Shown: piece by piece, positions 35,223 to 39,215 of the stretch
How the letters are laid out: every line of letters starts with the position of its first letter
Position numbering within the stretch: the first letter of the stretch is position 1
NCBI GenBank assembly: GCA_031292455.1
Contig: JARLHC010000076.1
Coordinates: forward strand, 1-39,215
Direction: 5' to 3'
Length of the DNA stretch: 39,215 nucleotides
Source: Ignavibacteriaceae bacterium
Lineage (GTDB): Bacteria > Bacteroidota > Ignavibacteria > Ignavibacteriales > Ignavibacteriaceae
Program-made: the position numbers and the translations under genes
Notes under the pieces: generated by a model
The model's database searches: none
Told to the model about the DNA's origin: nothing
The model's input: only the letters and a program-made list of their open reading frames with translations

Positions 35223-35248
35223 TTTATGAAATAATATATAAAGGCAGA

Positions 35249-36253
35249 ATGAAAAATATTTCATTTGTAATTATCGGTCGAAACGAAGGATGGAAGCTGG
35301 ATGTTTCATTAAAAAGCGTATTTGATACATTATTACTGAACAATATTGCTGATGTCTCAGAAGTGATATACGTAGATTCAAATTCTACCGACAACAGTAT
35401 TGAAATAGCGAAAAAATATCCCCTGACTTTAATTATAAAAGTAACCGACAAACATATAAATGCAGCAATTGGAAGAAATATAGGTGCATCTTATTCTAAG
35501 GGAGACTATTTGATCTTTTTAGATGGGGATACCCAGCTAATACCTAAATTTATTTCTGAAATTATTGATCAGGATAAAACTTTAAAATATAGTTTTGTTA
35601 CTGGAAATATTATAGAATACTATTATGACGATAAATGGAAGTTTATAAAAAAATTATATAGAACGCCAAATGGAAAAGCTTATTTAAGAGATAAGTATGA
35701 AGCAAAGATTGGCGGGGTATTCTTTTGCGTTAAACGGTCTTTATGGGATGAGTTACATGGAATGGATAGTAGATTAAATAGATTAGAAGATACTGATTTT
35801 TCATTAAGGCTTTCCCAAAAAGGTATACCATTATTAAGGAAAAAGGAAGTAGCTGCAATTCATCATACAATTTCTTATGTATATCACGCTAGGTTAAAAA
35901 AAGAATTACTGTCTTTCGACTCAAAATATTATGGGCACCTTTATCATATGAATCTATTCAATCTAAAATTAATCAAGATAATCATAAGGTCAGAATTTAC
36001 CTTATTACTTTTTTTGTTTATGTTTTTATTGTCTTTCTATATCGGTGCATTTTGGCCTATAATATTGTATCCGCTTTTTGTGTTAATCAGGGTGTGGTAT
36101 CAATCAAGAAGAAGATTTTTTTCTGCTTTAGATGTCTTGCATATTATAAAGAGGGACATAATCGTTTTCTTTTCTTTCCTTTTCTATTTCCCCGTAAAAA
36201 GAAATATTGATCCTCAATGTTCAATAGTGTATGATAATAATGCAAACGTATAA
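35249..36253 (+). CDS. Membrane-associated glycosyltransferase family 2
   Basis: A 334-residue GT2 enzyme. It has FVIIGRNEGWKLDVSLKSV, VIYVDSNSTDNSIEIA, and the metal motif LIFLDGDTQLIPKF. NAAIGRNIGASYSKGDYL and LNRLEDTDFSLRLSQKG continue the family pattern. Two C-terminal hydrophobic segments (LLLFLFMFLLSFYIGAF and WPIILYPLFVLI) suggest membrane attachment. A clear AAAGG precedes the start with normal spacing. Sugar specificity unknown. Confidence 0.9.
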   Translation: MKNISFVIIGRNEGWKLDVSLKSVFDTLLLNNIADVSEVIYVDSNSTDNSIEIAKKYPLTLIIKVTDKHINAAIGRNIGASYSKGDYLIFLDGDTQLIPKFISEIIDQDKTLKYSFVTGNIIEYYYDDKWKFIKKLYRTPNGKAYLRDKYEAKIGGVFFCVKRSLWDELHGMDSRLNRLEDTDFSLRLSQKGIPLLRKKEVAAIHHTISYVYHARLKKELLSFDSKYYGHLYHMNLFNLKLIKIIIRSEFTLLLFLFMFLLSFYIGAFWPIILYPLFVLIRVWYQSRRRFFSALDVLHIIKRDIIVFFSFLFYFPVKRNIDPQCSIVYDNNANV

Positions 36254-36268
36254 TGATTAATCATTATT

Positions 36269-37444
36269 ATGGATACTATAAATATCAAAACAATATTTAT
36301 GATTAATAAACCTAAAATAGCAATGATTGGTTTAAAAGGACTTCCAGCATATGGGGGCGCCGCAGCCGTTGGTGAGAATATCATCAAGTATTCAAAAGAT
36401 GATTATGAATATACGGTTTATGCTACTTCAAGCCATACTGATATACAGAGCGGTAATTATGAGAATTATAAACAAATAGTATTTAAAAAAATACCCTTTA
36501 AAAAACTTAATATATTATATTATTATATTCTTTCTACCTTTCATGCCCTGTTATTTGGTAATTATGATCTAATTCATTTACATCATAGAGATGCCGCATT
36601 CGTTATTCCAATACTAAAATTAAAATATAAAGTTCTGAGTACAACACATGGAAGTTTCTGTGAAATGGAAAATGAGAAATATTATAATTGGTTTTTTAAG
36701 ATAAATGAAAAATATTTCATCAAATATTCAGACTATATTACATGTGTTTCCAGAATTGAACAGGAATTGTACAAAAAAAATGTAAAAATTAATGCTCTGT
36801 ACATTCCCAATGGTATCGAAAAAGTTAATGTTATGAAATTACCGTGTGTACCTTATGATGATTATATATTATTTGCTGCAGGAAGAATAATAAGAAGTAA
36901 AGGTTGTGAATATTTATTAAAAGCGCTGAACATAATAAATTATAATCGTAAAATTATTATTGCCGGTGATCTTTCACATTCAAATGGTTATATAAAGGAA
37001 TTATATAAGTTAAGTAATGGATTAGATGTTGATTATTTGGGGTTAATTAAAGATAAAAAATTATTATATAGCTATTTATATAATGCCAGGCTATTTGTTT
37101 TTCCTTCCGCAATTGAGGCTATGTCAATGATGCTATTAGAAGCAGCATCGGTTAAAGCTTCAATAATATGTAGTGATATTCAAAGCAACAAGGATATTTT
37201 CGAAGAAAGAGATATATTATATTTTAAGAGTGGTAATGTTGAGGATCTCGCCCAAAAGATAAATTATGCATTGGCAAATCCAGATAAAATGCTTGAATTT
37301 GCAGAAAGAGCATTCGAAAAAGTCAATTCATGTCATCGGTGGGATAAAATTGTTTCAAATTATACTAACGTATATAACATGCTGTTGGGGGATATAGCTT
37401 TAAGTAAACATAATATAAGAACAGAACGTAAAATAAATTCGTAG
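36269..37444 (+). CDS. Glycosyltransferase family 4 (GT-B)
   Basis: A 391-residue retaining GT-B enzyme. The acceptor domain begins IAMIGLKGLPAYGGAAAVGE, as in the GT4 subgroup with an extra DUF1972-like start, and has DLIHLHHRDA and STTHGSF. The donor domain contains LFAAGRIIRSKGCEYLLKAL, VDYLGLIKDKKLLYSYL and the E-x7-E motif in EAMSMMLLEAASVK. The start at 36269 is the earliest ATG; 36299 is possible and begins closer to the first strand. Neither has a strong Shine-Dalgarno. Confidence 0.92.
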   Translation: MDTINIKTIFMINKPKIAMIGLKGLPAYGGAAAVGENIIKYSKDDYEYTVYATSSHTDIQSGNYENYKQIVFKKIPFKKLNILYYYILSTFHALLFGNYDLIHLHHRDAAFVIPILKLKYKVLSTTHGSFCEMENEKYYNWFFKINEKYFIKYSDYITCVSRIEQELYKKNVKINALYIPNGIEKVNVMKLPCVPYDDYILFAAGRIIRSKGCEYLLKALNIINYNRKIIIAGDLSHSNGYIKELYKLSNGLDVDYLGLIKDKKLLYSYLYNARLFVFPSAIEAMSMMLLEAASVKASIICSDIQSNKDIFEERDILYFKSGNVEDLAQKINYALANPDKMLEFAERAFEKVNSCHRWDKIVSNYTNVYNMLLGDIALSKHNIRTERKINS

Positions 37445-37463
37445 TATTCCATACTCTTATTAA

Positions 37464-38393
37464 ATGATTAAAAAAAAAGGATATTGCTTGTTATCCAATG
37501 ATGTTGAAACGACATCAATATGGTACAATATATTAAGAGATGAAACTGGTAAAAAAATACTGGATGATGGATTACCTAAATTATTGGAGTTGTACCAATT
37601 AAATAATATAAAATCAACATTTTTTTTTACTGCCTATATTGCTAAAAGATTTCCTGAAATAGTGAAAATGGTAATTCCTTTTGGTCATGAAGTTGCGTCG
37701 CATGGTAAATCGCACATAAAAGAAAATGGTTTTGATGTAATGCCTTATGAAAGACAAAGAAGGCATTTGGAAGAAAGTAAAAAATTGTTGGAGGATATTT
37801 CCGGGCAGGAAGTAATATCTTTTCGGGCGCCTGCTTTAAGGATCAATCAGGATACTGTAGGGGCATTGATTGACTCCGGATTTAAAATTGACAGCTCCAT
37901 TGCATCCCAAAGATTTGATTTTTTCATGTCATTTGGTGGGATTAAAAAATTAAAATGGATGTTTGCCCCACGGTTACCTTATAAAACAACTGAAAAAAGC
38001 TTATTTAAAAGGGGAAATGGGCCAATTGTGGAAGTGCCCTTATCTGCTATGGTTTTACCTTATATCGGAACTACTATGAGAATGTTTCCTCATTTAACTG
38101 CACTTCAGCGTTCTTTTTTGAGTATGGAAAATAAAATAAATGGCAAACCAATTGTTTTTAATATCCATCCAAACGAATTGATTGACGAATCAGATGGAAA
38201 ACGGATTATTAATAGGAGGGTTAAAAACAGCTTTACTTATATTATTCAAGATTGGGCAAGAGCAAAATTGAAAGTAAAGAATTTAGGCGAAGCAGCTTTA
38301 TATTTATATGGGAAGGAAATTAAATATTTTAAAGAAAATAACTATTCATTTTCTACCATAAAAGATTATTGTAAAACTGTAGGACTAATCTAG
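37464..38393 (+). CDS. Polysaccharide deacetylase (NodB homology)
   Basis: A 309-residue enzyme that removes acetyl groups from amino sugars. The NodB signature is present: D13 in LSNDVE as first metal/catalytic residue, metal ligands H80 and H84 in SHGKSH, and the SFRAPALRIN block. The later INHP-type motif is NIHPNEL. Relatives of this type (with a short N-terminus starting at the catalytic strand) often occur in exopolysaccharide loci. No signal peptide is visible, so it may act on cytoplasmic lipid-linked intermediates. It is the last gene of the cluster; an IS relic follows. Confidence 0.9.
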   Translation: MIKKKGYCLLSNDVETTSIWYNILRDETGKKILDDGLPKLLELYQLNNIKSTFFFTAYIAKRFPEIVKMVIPFGHEVASHGKSHIKENGFDVMPYERQRRHLEESKKLLEDISGQEVISFRAPALRINQDTVGALIDSGFKIDSSIASQRFDFFMSFGGIKKLKWMFAPRLPYKTTEKSLFKRGNGPIVEVPLSAMVLPYIGTTMRMFPHLTALQRSFLSMENKINGKPIVFNIHPNELIDESDGKRIINRRVKNSFTYIIQDWARAKLKVKNLGEAALYLYGKEIKYFKENNYSFSTIKDYCKTVGLI

Positions 38394-38732
38394 GATATTG
38401 AAGGCCGTGTATCCTGTAATGTCATTTGGGGAAATAATAATACCCGAAGGATGTATGACCTGCCATTTCATTGTTCACATAGGATGATTTGTCTTTAAAA
38501 AGGAACTATCTCCTAAACTAAAACGAGGCTGTCTCAAAAGGATGGTCTCTTTTTGTTTTAAAAATAAAGAATGAATAGATTTACCTGAACAAAAACAGAA
38601 GAGAAAAAATGGGAAGATCAGGTAAAGTAGTATTTATGTCAAAAACCAGATTATTCCCCAGGGCTGGGTTCACATGATCACCTCACCCTAATTACTAAGA
38701 TACCGCTTTTATTTTAGCATTAAAAATACCTC
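38394..38732. other. Gene-free junction with IS-terminus-like sequence
   Basis: About 340 bp between the deacetylase gene and the istB relic. GAGGCTGTCTCAAAAG at 38526-38541 resembles the terminal repeats of several IS families and may mark the end of the element. Direct GTCTC copies follow within 20 bp. An 8-bp inverted repeat (TTACCTGA at 38581, TCAGGTAA at 38620) is also present. No convincing gene is seen. Confidence 0.45.
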
Positions 38733-39215
38733 CTAAGCGTTTGATTTTTTAATAGTGTTTTTCTTCCTATACGATTCTCCTTTGATAGTTATTTGATGTG
38801 CATTATGAGCTATTCTGTCCATAATGGCGTTAGCCATTACCGGATCAGGAAAGATTCCCATCCAGTCACCGATTACCCGGTTGGAAGTGAAGATTGTTGA
38901 ACGCTGTTGATATCTATCGTCAACAACGCTGTAAAGGTATTCGGCTAATTGGGGGGAGATTTTCTTAAAAGCAAAGTCATCTATTACCAGCAGATCGGAC
39001 TTGGATAATGTTCTTATTAAATAGCTGATCTTGTTTGAGAGTTCTGCTTTTGTTATCTCAGAGATCAGGTTTGCAAAGCTATAGAAGGATACCCTGAGGT
39101 TTTTTCTTCACGCAACATGATCAAATGCTTTTGCAACGTTTTTATTTACAACAACTTTAAAAACAACCACGAACAAATTAAGATCATTAAAAAAAAAACT
39201 TAGTTTTTGAAGTTA
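38733..39215 (-). pseudogene. istB: istB relic, IS21-family helper ATPase
   Basis: On the minus strand an open frame of 124 codons (39107-38733) encodes the C-terminal two thirds of IstB, the AAA+ helper of IS21 transposases. It has Walker B LLVIDDFAFKKIS, SVVDDRYQQRSTIFTSNR, WMGIFPDPVMANAIMDRI and the ending SYRKKNT. In the same frame, just upstream, is TGA (39110-39108) where the family has Cys in an A-C-R context. Beyond it the frame still looks like IstB (NVAKAFDHVA), but the expected GxxGxGKT loop reads VFKVVVNKN. The gene is therefore interrupted and its ATP site lost, or the sequence at this edge is unreliable. No istA is in the window. Confidence 0.85.

Noticed and set aside
38419-38487. 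22-codon frame with a CMTCH (CxxCH heme-like) motif
   Set aside because: Too short, with no signal peptide or clear ribosome-binding site; a single CxxCH in 22 residues is easily chance.
1-39215. CRISPR array or toxin-antitoxin/defence cassette
   Set aside because: No regularly spaced repeats with unique spacers and no nuclease, Cas or toxin-like genes were seen; the only tandem repeat is the 33-bp one at 9257-9289.

Overview
The window looks like a chromosomal piece from a member of the Bacteroidetes/Chlorobi (FCB) supergroup, most likely the Ignavibacteria or a close relative. The main reasons are a secreted protein ending in a type IX secretion (type A) sorting domain with the YPNPFNPST signature, a one-piece glycine dehydrogenase, an RNase HIII, and A+T-rich coding sequence with short Shine-Dalgarno sites. 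The lineage is inferred from gene content; there is no rRNA to confirm it.

Positions 1-9,100 are core housekeeping genes: the 3' end of rnc, gcvP, a CoA-binding protein, a one-POTRA outer-membrane barrel protein, rsmE, an RlpA-like lipoprotein, a small Spy/CpxP-like exported protein on the minus strand, rnhC, a phosphofructokinase and tRNA-Asp(GTC). Positions 9,100-17,330 are more accessory. They hold a gene-free stretch with an 11-bp tandem repeat, a secreted proline-iminopeptidase-like hydrolase, a GT39/ArnT-like membrane glycosyltransferase, and two related minus-strand parallel beta-helix proteins. The smaller beta-helix protein matches only the first module of the larger and lacks its sorting domain.

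Positions 17,332-38,393 form one long plus-strand exopolysaccharide/surface-glycan locus. It opens with a regulatory block: a sensor-less histidine kinase, an overlapping NtrC-type sigma-54 activator, then a near-consensus sigma-54 promoter in front of a lone CheW-like gene. The assembly and export genes follow: a priming sugar-phosphate transferase, an SLBB protein with a C-terminal membrane anchor, and a Wzc-like co-polymerase/tyrosine kinase. A small unlisted gene for a Cys-rich one-helix protein comes next. Then come sugar-nucleotide genes (nucleotidyltransferase, SDR, DegT/LegC-like aminotransferase, NeuD/PglD-like acetyltransferase), a FemAB/GNAT-like acyltransferase coupled to an atypical short DegT-like protein, Wzx, Wzy, four glycosyltransferases and a NodB-type deacetylase. 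Together these suggest a Wzx/Wzy-dependent polymer carrying an acylated amino sugar, made under two-component/sigma-54 control. No outer-membrane polysaccharide exporter (Wza type) lies in the window.

The right end (38,394-39,215) has no intact gene. It holds an IS-terminus-like sequence and the remains of an IS21-family istB on the minus strand, with an in-frame stop and an eroded Walker A region running into the window edge.
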